A stretch of DNA of 64,000 bases from Rhizobiaceae bacterium (GCA_014238155.1 JABABQ010000032.1:62001-126000), one strand, 5' to 3'. Numbered from the stretch's first letter, positions 8,205 through 16,922 are shown. The notes: generated by a model not told the origin, from the letters alone. A program made the numbers and translations.

Positions 8205-9086
8205 ATGACCGACAACACAGAATACACTCCGCCAAAAGTTTGGAAATGGGACAAGGAAAACGGCGGTAAATTTGCCAGCACCAACCGACCGATCGCTGGT
8301 GCCACCCACGAGAAGCACCTGCCCGTTGGCGAACATCCTCTGCAATTGTATTCCTTGGCCACCCCCAATGGCGTAAAAGTGACAATCATGCTGGAAGAAT
8401 TGCTCGCGCAGGGGCACAGCGGCGCAGAATATGATGCCTGGCTGATCAAAATTGGTGACGGTGATCAATTCGGAAGCGGTTTTGTCGGAGCCAACCCGAA
8501 TTCAAAGATTCCCGCCCTGATGGACCACAGCGACGCTGGGAAAAAACCCGTTCGGGTATTTGAATCAGGTGCAATCCTGCTTTATCTCGCTGAAAAATTC
8601 GACGCATTCCTTCCAGCCGACCCCGTCAAACGCACTGAGGCTCTTAATTGGTTGTTCTGGCAAATGGGCAGTGCACCTTATCTCGGTGGCGGGTTTGGGC
8701 ATTTCTATGCCTATGCGCCCTTCAAAATGGAATATCCGATTGACCGGTTTGCCATGGAAACCAAACGCCAGCTTGACGTGCTGGACCACCAATTGGCTGA
8801 CAATAAATATATTGCGGGAGACGACTACACAATCTCCGACATGGCAATCTTCCCCTGGTATGGCGGACTGGTGTCAAACCTGGTTTATTCGGCTTCCGAA
8901 TTCCTGCAAACAGACAGCTATGAACACGTAAATCGCTGGTCGAAAATGTTGTTTGAACGGCCAGCTGTGCAGCGTGGCCGCATGGTCAACCGCACAGGTG
9001 GGGACCTGGACACCCAATTGCATGAACGCCACGATGCAAGCGATTTTGAAACCAGAACCCAGGACAAGCTGGAAGCCGCTGAATAG
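8205..9086 (+). CDS. yghU: Glutathione S-transferase, YghU-type disulfide-bond oxidoreductase
   Basis: A 293-residue cytosolic protein close to E. coli YghU (288 residues), a Nu-class glutathione transferase that reduces organic hydroperoxides and disulfides with two glutathiones. Seen here are the long N-terminal extension (VWKWDKENGGKFASTNRP), the thioredoxin-fold catalytic loop LATPNGVKVTIMLEE, NPNSKIPAL (cis-Pro) and FESGAILLYLAEK (glutathione binding), then the helical domain ending with DYTISDMAIFPWYG. The ATG at 8205 gives the start that matches the family. It lies between the CMD protein and a VOC protein, all plausible detoxification genes. Confidence 0.9.
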   Translation: MTDNTEYTPPKVWKWDKENGGKFASTNRPIAGATHEKHLPVGEHPLQLYSLATPNGVKVTIMLEELLAQGHSGAEYDAWLIKIGDGDQFGSGFVGANPNSKIPALMDHSDAGKKPVRVFESGAILLYLAEKFDAFLPADPVKRTEALNWLFWQMGSAPYLGGGFGHFYAYAPFKMEYPIDRFAMETKRQLDVLDHQLADNKYIAGDDYTISDMAIFPWYGGLVSNLVYSASEFLQTDSYEHVNRWSKMLFERPAVQRGRMVNRTGGDLDTQLHERHDASDFETRTQDKLEAAE

Positions 9087-9107
9087 TTATTTAGTGCGAC
9101 GTATTTC

Positions 9108-9479
9108 TCAAACGTGCTGATCAAACAGGACAGGATTGCCATCCGGATCGACCACGATGAAACTGGCAGGCCCCTTTGAGGTCTGATCAACTTCGTTGAG
9201 GATTTCCAGTCCATCAGCTTGGTATTGCACCTGTAGCTCGCGGATATCCTTAAAATCGTCAACCGGTTGGCCGTTCTGATCCCAGCCGGGATTGAAAGTC
9301 ATCGTATTTCGCTCAATCATATTCTGAAACAAGCCGATGACACAGCCATCATTTGTCAGGATCAACCAGCTCTGATCCACATCACCAGCCAGTTTGGTGA
9401 ATCCCAGTTTTTCATAAAATGACAGCGACACCGCAATATCTTTGACATTCAGACTATTCGAAAACGCTCCAAGCGCCAT
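9108..9479 (-). CDS. VOC family (glyoxalase/bleomycin-resistance fold) protein
   Basis: A 123-residue single-domain vicinal oxygen chelate protein with paired beta-alpha-beta-beta-beta modules: VKDIAVSLSFYEKLGF at the N terminus, an MIERNTMTFNP middle segment and SFIVVDPDGNPVLFDQH at the C terminus. Members bind a metal and act on glyoxal adducts, antibiotics or aromatic rings; this one's substrate is unknown. The ATG at 9479 has AGAGGAG six to seven bases upstream. It converges on yghU with a 21-bp gap. Confidence 0.85.
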   Translation of the reverse strand: MALGAFSNSLNVKDIAVSLSFYEKLGFTKLAGDVDQSWLILTNDGCVIGLFQNMIERNTMTFNPGWDQNGQPVDDFKDIRELQVQYQADGLEILNEVDQTSKGPASFIVVDPDGNPVLFDQHV

Positions 9480-9687
9480 AATGAATCTCCTCTGGCAGTT
9501 CCTTCGTTGTTGTTATGATTTCACAAAAACAACGCAACACCAAACGGTGCATTTGCAGACTTGCGGCAATGCAATTCACCTACACCGGCTCCGTCGCATA
9601 ATCCCGTTTGCATGGGAAGTTTGCCAATTGGCGCCGACATTACGCGCGAACTGCTCTTTGCTGAGCCCAGATCTTAAGATTTGGATC

Positions 9688-10689
9688 CTAGATCTGGGAA
9701 ATCGGTATGCGGGTTTCGGCTTTCAAAGTTTGAGGCCAGTCATTCCTGACGTAGTCCCATGCGGCCAGGGCGATCATCGCGCCGTTGTCTGCAGCCCATT
9801 TCAAAGGTGGCAGGCACAGGATCGCCCCCTCCTGCTGTGCCAATTGTTGAGCTTCTTGTCTGATCTGCGGGCTGGCGGCCACGCCGCCCACAATGGCAAA
9901 GCTTTTTGAGGGATATTGCCGAAGCGCCCGTCGGCTTTTGGTCATCAGCACGTCTATACAGGCTTCAACGAAGGCAGCGCAGACATCGGCCTTGTCGTCA
10001 TCCGGATTTTGCTCCAGATGTCTTGCGACAGATGATTTCAGCCCGGAAAACGAAAACTCAAAACCATCTTTGATCAACGGCCGCGGAAACTTTACCCGCG
10101 GGGTTCCAATCTTGGCCAGTTTATCCACCGCTGGACCACCGGGAAAACCCAAGTCCATCATGCGCGCCACCTTGTCATATGATTCGCCCACGGAATCATC
10201 GCGAGTTGACCCCAGCAATTCGATGGAGTGCTGGTCTTTCAGGTAAGCCAGAAAAGTGTGACCCCCCGATACCAACAGCACAAGTGCAGGATAACTCAGC
10301 CTCTTCTCTCCCAGATCAACGCTTCTAAGATGGCCGCGCAAATGGTTGACACCATAAATTGGCACGTTCCATCCAGCGGCAAGACCGGCGGCAAAATTTA
10401 CACCAGCCAACAGCGATCCGATAAGCCCCGGACCACGGGTAACACCAATTGCCCGTAAATCTGGTCCTTGCACCTGTGCATCGTCCAGTACGGATCGCAC
10501 GGCAGGAAGCAAAGCATGCACATGAGCGCGGCTGGCCAGTTCAGGATACACCCCACCATAGCCCGAATGAATTTCAAACTGGTTGATCGTTTTTTCCGAT
10601 ATTACGAGGCCGCTCTCATCAACCAGCGCCAATGAGGTATCGTCGCAGGAAGTTTCAACGCCAAGAATAAGTTCACCTTTACTGGCCAT
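9688..10689 (-). CDS. tsaD: tRNA N6-adenosine threonylcarbamoyltransferase TsaD (atypical)
   Basis: A 333-residue ASKHA-fold enzyme that transfers the threonylcarbamoyl group from TC-AMP to A37 of ANN-decoding tRNAs. The metal ligands are present: His116 and His120 in NHLRGHL and Asp301 in WAADNGAMIA. Other marks are GVETSCDDTSLA, YGGVYPELASRAH, VSGGHTFL and FPGGPAVDKLA. It is unusual in having NHLRGHL where alphaproteobacterial TsaD normally has NHLEAH or NHLEGH, and ASRAHVHALLP instead of ARAHVEHL, so it looks closer to non-proteobacterial forms (from memory, not a search). It overlaps the end of tsaC by 11 bp. Together with tsaC, tsaB and tsaE it forms a one-strand t6A cluster. Confidence 0.9.
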   Translation of the reverse strand: MASKGELILGVETSCDDTSLALVDESGLVISEKTINQFEIHSGYGGVYPELASRAHVHALLPAVRSVLDDAQVQGPDLRAIGVTRGPGLIGSLLAGVNFAAGLAAGWNVPIYGVNHLRGHLRSVDLGEKRLSYPALVLLVSGGHTFLAYLKDQHSIELLGSTRDDSVGESYDKVARMMDLGFPGGPAVDKLAKIGTPRVKFPRPLIKDGFEFSFSGLKSSVARHLEQNPDDDKADVCAAFVEACIDVLMTKSRRALRQYPSKSFAIVGGVAASPQIRQEAQQLAQQEGAILCLPPLKWAADNGAMIALAAWDYVRNDWPQTLKAETRIPISQI

Positions 10690-11305
10690 TCAATACTCTA
10701 TCAATCTCACTTTCGGGGACAACGCCGATCCGCTCGATCGCAACCGGCTCGACATTGCAATTGACCAATGTCGAAGGCACCGTATCTACCGATCCACCGT
10801 CAATGGCAAGGTCAGGCTGCATTTCCAACTGATCGAGAATATCAATAATCAGGGCAGGCGTATCAAATCCATGGCGATTGGCGCTGGTGGCCAAAACCGG
10901 CCCCGTCCGACCAATCAATTCCAACAGGAAATCATCGTCGGGAATGCGCACTGCAATTTCCTTACGCTGCTTTAGCCAGTCTGGTGCGGTGTTGGCATTG
11001 ATGCCGAATACCAGCGTCAAAGCGCCGGGCACAAATTCTGACTGCAGCAATTTGCGAGCCGGTAGGCTCACATCGACTCCCAGTGCTTCAAGCTGTGCCA
11101 CATCTGCGACCATGATCGGTAAGTTGACGCTGCCCGGTCTGCTCTTGATTGCGAACAAACGAGCCACCGATAGAGGCATTGTCGGCAATACGACCAATCC
11201 ATAAACCGTGTCGGTGGGCACCAACAAAACGCCGCCATCGTGAAGGCAAGCTTCGGCATCTGCCATTGCATTGATTGCATGGCGTTGACTTATTTCTGTG
11301 GTCAT
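10679..11305 (-). CDS. tsaC: L-threonylcarbamoyladenylate synthase (TsaC/Sua5/YrdC family)
   Basis: A 208-residue YrdC-domain enzyme that makes threonylcarbamoyl-AMP from threonine, bicarbonate and ATP, the first step of t6A synthesis. Motifs: GGVLLVPTDTVYGL (residues about 24-37), the KSRP nucleotide-binding segment, LVFG, IAVRIPDDDF and GPVLATSANRHG, where the Ser-Ala-Asn is typical. It lacks the extra Sua5 domain. The ATG at 11305 has an excellent AAAGGAGG site upstream. Its last codons overlap the tsaD start, so translation of the two is probably coupled. A 103-bp gap with a GC-rich repeat separates it from tsaB. Confidence 0.92.
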   Translation of the reverse strand: MTTEISQRHAINAMADAEACLHDGGVLLVPTDTVYGLVVLPTMPLSVARLFAIKSRPGSVNLPIMVADVAQLEALGVDVSLPARKLLQSEFVPGALTLVFGINANTAPDWLKQRKEIAVRIPDDDFLLELIGRTGPVLATSANRHGFDTPALIIDILDQLEMQPDLAIDGGSVDTVPSTLVNCNVEPVAIERIGVVPESEIDRVLNGQ

Positions 11306-11335
11306 GTCCGCCTCCTTTCAATACAATTCTCCCGC

Positions 11336-11370
11336 GCGGGCGGCGAGCTATGAGCGGCGAGCGACGAGTA
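11336..11370. repeat. GC-rich intergenic short repeat (GCGGCGAGCGA type)
   Basis: The tsaB-tsaC gap contains clustered GGCGAG units, including GCGGCGAGCGA. The same 11-mer occurs on the minus strand just past the rpoD stop codon (about 22960-22970), and GCGAGCGGCGA occurs just past the dctM stop (7432-7442). All three sites are intergenic. Confidence 0.4.
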
Positions 11371-11408
11371 GCAATTTGCTCACCACCCTGCCAATTGGCT
11401 GTTCAAGA

Positions 11409-12047
11409 TCATCTGATGAGTTCGTTAATCGGCCCCGCTGCGCTGGTTCGATCCCGACTATTAAAATCATCCAATCCGATCAGAGTTTCAAAGGCCTCCA
11501 GGCCCGGACTCATCAGGTCGACAAATTCCATGTTGTAATCAGCAACACCATCCCCCCACGATTTCGGCGAAGGTCCGATCCATGTTAATTTCTGGTCCTG
11601 CCAGCCCAGTTCAGCAATCATCTCTTCGGGTTTTCCCAGGACCAATTCACAACGCTCTGCTTGGTGATAAAAGCCCATAAAATAGTTGCCGTCGTGAGCA
11701 CGCCGGGCCGAAATTACATGGCTTTGCGGAGAAGCGCCCGACTGTAACATCATCAGCTCCAGCCCGTTGGCTTCGACCATCTTAATGTTAAGCGCAAAGG
11801 CCAAGCCATTTGCAAATGCGATTCCGGAACGCGTCGATGTCAAACCACCGGGTCCAATATCAACAATTATTTCAATGATTTCAGATGCAATTTTGCCAGT
11901 TTGATTCAGCCCGTCTTCAAGTAATGCAGTAAGATCACGAGGTTGATCCTGCCCTAACTGATCAGAACGATACAAAAAACCATCGCCATCATGTAATGCC
12001 AGCTGGAAGTCCAGATTGCTGGTTTCAATGAAAAGTTTCAGCACCAC
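11409..12047 (-). CDS. tsaB: tRNA threonylcarbamoyladenosine complex dimerization subunit TsaB (divergent)
   Basis: A 212-residue ASKHA-fold protein. TsaB is the non-catalytic partner that dimerises with TsaD and is needed for t6A formation. Visible are LFIETSNLDFQLAL at the N terminus and VDIGPGGLTSTRSGIAFAN at about residues 62-80, matching the usual D-x-GPGSFTGLR-x-G-x-A pattern with clear changes (GLTSTR for SFTGLR). The C-terminal half is variable, as normal. The start is one of two adjacent GTG codons at 12047/12044. It lies 7 bp after tsaE. Assignment rests on the fold motif plus context; it is more divergent than its neighbours. Confidence 0.82.
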   Translation of the reverse strand: MVLKLFIETSNLDFQLALHDGDGFLYRSDQLGQDQPRDLTALLEDGLNQTGKIASEIIEIIVDIGPGGLTSTRSGIAFANGLAFALNIKMVEANGLELMMLQSGASPQSHVISARRAHDGNYFMGFYHQAERCELVLGKPEEMIAELGWQDQKLTWIGPSPKSWGDGVADYNMEFVDLMSPGLEAFETLIGLDDFNSRDRTSAAGPINELIR

Positions 12048-12054
12048 AAATTCC

Positions 12055-12549
12055 CTATCCTATGCCTTCAAGGGCGTATTCAACCCTGACTTGCCAATGG
12101 GGGGAACGCCACGAAAATGCAAATTGGCGCGAGGCCGCGGTAGCGCTTCCGCTATCGCCGCCAAATGCCAGCGTTACATCCAGCACATCTTCAAAATCGG
12201 AACGGACCTTTTCGCCCCACTCAACCAACACCAGATGGCTGTCGAAATATTCGTCCAGCCCCAATTGACGAAACTCCGTCTCATCCACAAGGCGATAGGT
12301 ATCAATGTGCAGTATCGGCATGCGGCTGGTATGATAAAAATTAGCCAATCCGTAAGTCGGACTGGTAACCGGATCAACGGCTTTTAATGCGCCGGCAAGA
12401 CAAGTAACGAATTGCGTCTTGCCCGAACCCAATGGGCCATGAAGCAATACGCAATCGCCAGCGCGCAGTTGTTCAGCCAACCGGTCACAAACCTGCTGCA
12501 ACTTTTCCAGATCGAGCGATTTCTCAATGCTTGCCAAGGCTTCACACAC
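12055..12549 (-). CDS. tsaE: tRNA threonylcarbamoyladenosine biosynthesis ATPase TsaE
   Basis: A 164-residue P-loop ATPase that drives turnover of the TsaB-TsaD complex. It shows Walker A GPLGSGKTQF (about residues 39-48), the switch SPTYGL, the HIDTYRL Walker B-like strand and the LVEWGEK motif, all hallmarks of TsaE. The GTG at 12549 is the only reasonable start because an in-frame TGA lies a few codons upstream. It is the first gene of the minus-strand group tsaE-tsaB-tsaC-tsaD and is divergent from a cyclase gene 236 bp away, so the promoter for the cluster should lie in that gap. Confidence 0.93.
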   Translation of the reverse strand: MCEALASIEKSLDLEKLQQVCDRLAEQLRAGDCVLLHGPLGSGKTQFVTCLAGALKAVDPVTSPTYGLANFYHTSRMPILHIDTYRLVDETEFRQLGLDEYFDSHLVLVEWGEKVRSDFEDVLDVTLAFGGDSGSATAASRQFAFSWRSPHWQVRVEYALEGIG

Positions 12550-12785
12550 TTGTTCGATATTTCACTGAACATTCCGCGCCGTTCTGACCTCATTCAGCCC
12601 GTAATTGCAATTACCAGAGGTGAAAAAAGTTTAACTTGGTGCAATCAATACATACTGTTTATCATGCTCAACTCGTCTGATCCGGGAAGAAAATCTCCCA
12701 AATTTTGTCATCTTTTTGCTATGATCTATCCACTGGGGGGAGGCACTGTTAAGATGCCGACACCTCACACAACAGGAACTCTACA

Positions 12786-14666
12786 TTGGCCCTGACACCG
12801 GTTCAGCCTGGATCAAAAAAAGCCAAACGCACCATTTCATTGCGCTGGATGATGATGCTGGGGTTCGGTGGCCTCGTGGCCTTGTCGATTGGCGGTGTGC
12901 TCGCAATGTCCGTAACCGCCAACTTCCGCAATACGTTTTCGCTCCTGAATGAACAGACCCAGCTATTGATCGCGGGAATTGAGCGCTCGGTGAAAGCTGA
13001 AATGGGCCAGGTGGAATTCGCCCTGACCGGCCTGCAAAGACTCCATCGGGACGGTACGATCGACCTCACCAGCCTGACCGACCGGCAAACGGCCTTGCAA
13101 ACCAGCCTTCGCTCTGTTCAGGCGATTGAATCAATTCGCATCATTGGCGCCGCCGGGGATTTGACAGGCTACGTTCGCACTCCCAATGGCGACGTGAGGC
13201 CACTGCCGCCGCAAGAGCGGGACAACTCCAACACCATCATCGAGGTGAACACAGGTGCCGACAAAAGCAAACCTGTCTGGATCGGCGGCACGGTGCGCAA
13301 TGGTCGACTTTCACATGACATCGTTCAGAACATTTATGCCAATGATCTGGTCATAGCGCAGATAAAGGCCACTATTGGTGGGCGTTCAATCAATCGGCTG
13401 GTAGCTTCGCTGGCGTTGGATGGCAAAACGACAACCTTTGTCCTGGATATTGAGGGCAAGCTTATTGCGCACTCTTCTCAACCAAATTTGTTTCGAACTA
13501 CGCCACGCTATTCCATCGAAGACTTCCCTGCGTTGGGAATGAAGCAATTCACGAAAACTGAAAAAATTCCAACATTTATGAATGATGGCAAAACCAAAGC
13601 CCGATTTCAGGTGCACGCTACACAAACCGACGAAAACGGGCGCGGCGGTGGAAATAACTATGTATATGTCACCTTGCCGATGCATGTATTTTCAAGCCAA
13701 CCCTACACCGTAGGCGCTTATGTCAAGGGTTCAGACATTAACGAAGAACTTCGCCGCGCCGGTGCAACGGTTCTGATTGGCATTATAGCGTTACTGATCA
13801 CTCTGGCGGTCGCGATCTTTCTTTCTCACCGCATGTCCAAACCCATGCGCCGCATTGCTGATGCAACTAACCGATTTTCCAAGCTGGAACTTGATGGATT
13901 TGAACCGCTGCCAAAATCTCGGATACGCGAACTTGATACTCAGGCTGGCGGCATTAACAGCATGCACACCGCCCTGTCACAATTTTCCAAATATGTGCCT
14001 CAAAAACTGGTGCAGCGCATATTGGAATCGGGTGATGAGGTCACCCGGCCGGTCGAACGTCCTGTGACCGTCATGTTTACCGATCTGGCCAATTTTACTG
14101 AGGGAGCGGAATCACTGGATGCAGCGGCAATAACGGCGTTGCTGAATGAGCACTTTGAGCTGATCTCCCACCACATCACGCTGAGCCACGGCACGGTGGA
14201 CAAATATCTCGGCGACGGGGTCATGGCGTTCTGGGGTGCGCCCGAATCCGATGATGACCACGCTGCTCATGCAATTGAAGCGGGTATTGCCATCAAGCAA
14301 GCGTTTGAAGCCCAATGTGAGCAGCGACGCGCAGCTGGTTCACCATGTCTGCAGCTGCGTATCGGGATTCACTCAGGACGCGCAATTGTTGGCAATATCG
14401 GAGGCGATGATCGCACCAATTATACCGTGATCGGGCACACGGTGAATGTCGCCAACCGTATTGAACAACTATGTAAATCGCTTATTGAAAGCGATGACGC
14501 CATCATCTCGGTATCGAGTGAATGTTACGAAGCAGCCGGGCAACCAGCCCAATTTAAAGCCGTTGGCGCACATGTGGTGCGTGGCAGTTCCAAACCCGTT
14601 TCTTTGTTAACTCATGATACGGGCCATGGCGGCAACGTAGTCGATATTCGTACTACAGCTGGTTGA
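12786..14666 (+). CDS. Membrane-bound class III adenylate/guanylate cyclase with extracytoplasmic sensor and HAMP-like linker
   Basis: A 626-residue signalling protein. After a short basic N terminus there is a membrane helix (about 22-44), a periplasmic sensor region (45-325) of Cache-like appearance, a second helix (326-346), a HAMP-like linker (HRMSKPMRRIADATNRF) and a class III cyclase domain (about 422-600). Metal-binding Asp residues are in MFTDLANFT (433) and YLGDGVMAFWG (477); the transition-state region is NYTVIGHTVNVANRIEQL. It converts ATP (or GTP) to the cyclic nucleotide in response to an unknown signal. The start is TTG with AGGAAC upstream. It is divergent from tsaE. Confidence 0.9.
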   Translation: MALTPVQPGSKKAKRTISLRWMMMLGFGGLVALSIGGVLAMSVTANFRNTFSLLNEQTQLLIAGIERSVKAEMGQVEFALTGLQRLHRDGTIDLTSLTDRQTALQTSLRSVQAIESIRIIGAAGDLTGYVRTPNGDVRPLPPQERDNSNTIIEVNTGADKSKPVWIGGTVRNGRLSHDIVQNIYANDLVIAQIKATIGGRSINRLVASLALDGKTTTFVLDIEGKLIAHSSQPNLFRTTPRYSIEDFPALGMKQFTKTEKIPTFMNDGKTKARFQVHATQTDENGRGGGNNYVYVTLPMHVFSSQPYTVGAYVKGSDINEELRRAGATVLIGIIALLITLAVAIFLSHRMSKPMRRIADATNRFSKLELDGFEPLPKSRIRELDTQAGGINSMHTALSQFSKYVPQKLVQRILESGDEVTRPVERPVTVMFTDLANFTEGAESLDAAAITALLNEHFELISHHITLSHGTVDKYLGDGVMAFWGAPESDDDHAAHAIEAGIAIKQAFEAQCEQRRAAGSPCLQLRIGIHSGRAIVGNIGGDDRTNYTVIGHTVNVANRIEQLCKSLIESDDAIISVSSECYEAAGQPAQFKAVGAHVVRGSSKPVSLLTHDTGHGGNVVDIRTTAG

Positions 14667-14684
14667 GGCCGGATCTTGCATGGT

Positions 14685-14955
14685 TTAGGGTCAGAACCCA
14701 TTAATCTGATGTATTCTGCGGTGGTGAATTTTGTTGCTGGCGAGGAGCAGAGACGCAGGAAACCTGTTGGTTTTCAAGGCTCTGCGACGATGTCCAGCGA
14801 CTAAATTCGCCCCGCCCGGAGGGTTGGTCATGTCACGCCCGCCTAAAGCAAACCAATGCTCGAAAGGACCACCAGTCCTTGCTTGCGCTTGTTTTACTTT
14901 ATTCGAACGTGTCATGACCAACAGAATACACCAGATTAATGAGTCCTGACCCTAA
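14685..14955. mobile_element. MITE-like element with 34-bp inverted ends
   Basis: A 271-bp non-coding block. Bases 14685-14718 and 14922-14955 are inverted copies (TTAGGGTCAG..., then CATTAATCTG and TGTATTCTG) differing at only a few positions. Immediately outside the GGGTCAG/CTGACCC ends is a TA on each side (14686-14687, 14953-14954), consistent with a TA target duplication. The interior has no convincing gene; a 76-codon minus-strand frame inside it has no recognisable domain. Size, ends and lack of a transposase fit a miniature inverted-repeat transposable element mobilised in trans. Confidence 0.8.
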
Positions 14956-15005
14956 GCAGTTCTCATTCTCGCGGAATATTTTATGCAGCGCGACGGATTC
15001 AATTT

Positions 15006-15572
15006 TTAGCCGAGATCCGCGGGCCCATATTTCAGGATAATTGGCACAATCAGCTCTTCTTCATCAACCAGGTGACGGTTAAGAATCAGTTCAAACCGGG
15101 TGAGCACGTCAAGAAATTTTGCCGTATCACTTACCACGTTGACCGGGTCTCGAGGCATGATTACGCTGTTGGCTGCATCGGTAAACCCATGCAATTGCTC
15201 ATCCAGCTCGTGATGATCTGAATCCAGAATGGCAAAACCCCGTTGCAGGCGCGAATCCAGGTCCATCAAAGTCGGAAAATAGTGCTCATCTTCCATGTGA
15301 TGATGACCGTGCATCTGTTCTACAAAAAACCGGGCATAACGCGACAATTGCGAGGCATAGATTCGTTGTTCGATATCACGCTGTTGTGCCTGCTGGGTCA
15401 GATCAGACATCTTGGCCAATACCTGTCGAAACATCATGTGACGATCAAGCCAAAAGCTTATGAGTCCATGGAACCGGTCATTGCTTTGCCAAGCGTCGCG
15501 CGGAAATTCCTGCAATAGAACTCGCAGTGGATCAGGCAGGCCAGGCCGCATTTCAAGTTTGAGTTCACTCAT
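15006..15572 (-). CDS. Hemerythrin domain-containing protein
   Basis: A 188-residue protein with a hemerythrin-like four-helix bundle. Putative di-iron ligands lie in DRFHGLISFWLDRH, HGHHHMEDEHYFP, LDSDHHELDE and LNRHLVDEEELIVP. Such domains bind oxygen or nitric oxide or help in iron-sulphur repair or oxygen sensing; the specific role is unknown. The ATG at 15572 is used; a GTG one codon earlier is possible, and neither has a strong ribosome binding site. It is flanked by a MITE-like element and an IS3 remnant, so it sits in a disturbed region. Confidence 0.88.
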   Translation of the reverse strand: MSELKLEMRPGLPDPLRVLLQEFPRDAWQSNDRFHGLISFWLDRHMMFRQVLAKMSDLTQQAQQRDIEQRIYASQLSRYARFFVEQMHGHHHMEDEHYFPTLMDLDSRLQRGFAILDSDHHELDEQLHGFTDAANSVIMPRDPVNVVSDTAKFLDVLTRFELILNRHLVDEEELIVPIILKYGPADLG

Positions 15573-15888
15573 CACAACATCTTCAGATAATTGGGTTCTA
15601 CCCGGTCGACGTCTCGATTAGATTTGTCTTCACAAACCAATGAGCAGCAAAATTCGGCACACTATAGGGCAAGTCAAATGGAAGGCCACTGATATTTGCG
15701 CTCAATCGGTCGTCGGTTGATGTGTCAATGCAAACCCGTTGATTGTCATCGCATATCCGTTTTTGTCCACCATAATGGCAAGTTGATGTGCCTGAGACAG
15801 TTGCCGTTGTGGTTTGGTCAATTGAATAACCCCTTATGTATCGCTCCTTTGCTAACCTTCCACCGATCCGAAGCCAAACATTGTTCTG
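15573..15888. other. Unassigned stretch between hemerythrin gene and IS3 remnant
   Basis: No gene I can support. Both strands have short open frames (for example 118 codons on the minus strand, 15598-15954) without recognisable domains or ribosome binding sites. Probably decayed mobile DNA next to the IS3 remnant. Confidence 0.4.
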
Positions 15889-16134
15889 GATCGAGAAGGT
15901 GTACGCAGTTATCCGGTTGCGGAGGTTTCGCGACGATTGGGTGTAAGCAAACACTCGCTGTATGGCTGGATGAAGAACTTATCGCAGCCGCAACGCAGCA
16001 TGGCGCGATGTGGTCGACTACATTGAAATGTTTTACAACCCAAAAAAGAAACATGCGAGAAACAGGATGCTGTCGCCCTATCCATAGAGGTTGAACCCAA
16101 TATCAAACCGATGACGAAAATTGAAGGTGTATAG
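15889..16134 (+). pseudogene. IS3-family transposase remnant (OrfA N-terminal piece joined to OrfB C-terminal piece)
   Basis: Two frames give parts of one IS3 transposase. Bases 15889-16020 read SYPVAEVSRRLGVSKHSLYG, the helix-turn-helix of OrfA. From 16007 another frame reads DVVDYIEMFYNPKKKHARN and MLSP, the C-terminal end of OrfB. After one more frame shift it finishes EVEPNIKPMTKIEGV and stops at 16134. The integrase core with the DDE residues is missing, so there is a large internal deletion plus frameshifts. It is a dead fossil, not a working transposase. Confidence 0.88.
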
Positions 16135-16136
16135 CC

Positions 16137-16652
16137 ATGAAACGAATTAAAGGGATTAACGCGTGGGTGGTGCTTGGATCGCTGGTTACGTGCATGGCGC
16201 TTTCTGGCATTACAGACCAGTTCGTTGAGTGGCGCGATTGGTTCGAGCACGGCTTCATGTCTCACTGGCGTAATGCCAAGATATGGACCGTCGCGAACAT
16301 TTTCTTCTGGTTCCCTTCGCTTCCATTATGGGTCTTGGATTATCTTGTTATAGGGCTGGTTTTCCCAAGCAGTTCTAAAGTGATGCTCGCTCACCGATCT
16401 CCGGGGACGAAATCACGCTACACCTTGCGATTTATCCGTCAGTCCATAAGCGACGTGCTGTCTTGGCCGATACAGATACCCTTCGCCATAGTGCTAAATA
16501 AAAGACTTAACCGGCGGTCTGATTACAATGAAAAGTTATCGGTTGCAGCGGCCCATATGTATGTCAATGTTCTGGCTCTATTGTCTTGCTCGATCATGTT
16601 TTTTATCCCGCTTTTACTGGTCGCCACAGATTTCCAACGTACTTTTGGCTAG
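16137..16652 (+). CDS. Hypothetical membrane protein
   Basis: A 171-residue protein I do not recognise. It has hydrophobic stretches at about 10-27, 50-75 and 141-164, so it is probably an inner-membrane protein with three segments, and a Lys/Arg-rich loop (about 80-130). The ATG at 16137 is two bases after the stop codon of the IS3 remnant, with no clear ribosome binding site. It could be a passenger gene brought in with mobile DNA. Coding status is moderate. Confidence 0.5.
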   Translation: MKRIKGINAWVVLGSLVTCMALSGITDQFVEWRDWFEHGFMSHWRNAKIWTVANIFFWFPSLPLWVLDYLVIGLVFPSSSKVMLAHRSPGTKSRYTLRFIRQSISDVLSWPIQIPFAIVLNKRLNRRSDYNEKLSVAAAHMYVNVLALLSCSIMFFIPLLLVATDFQRTFG

Positions 16653-16922
16653 CTGATGTTGAGCAATGCGATGGTAACACGGTGGCCAAACATAACCGGC
16701 TGGGAGACGAGGATACATCGCTTAGGATCGAAACTCTCACTACACATTTAATATACCAAAAATGGATGCAACCATCACACAAAGTGAATACTGTTATGGA
16801 TGGGAGCATCTAACGGTGACCCATTTCAGACAGTGATGGCGATGCTTGGGGTGGATTTTCCGCAACCCATCGGACTCAGTCGGCAAATCGAATTTGCGAT
16901 GACTCTATTATTGACATTGACC
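16653..16922. other. Intergenic stretch, nothing recognised
   Basis: 270 bp without a supported gene or RNA. It separates the hypothetical membrane protein from the IS3 remnant end at about 16923. Confidence 0.4.

Noticed and set aside
14691-14921. 76-codon frame inside the MITE-like element
   Set aside because: No domain or ribosome binding site; most of one end is the inverted repeat.
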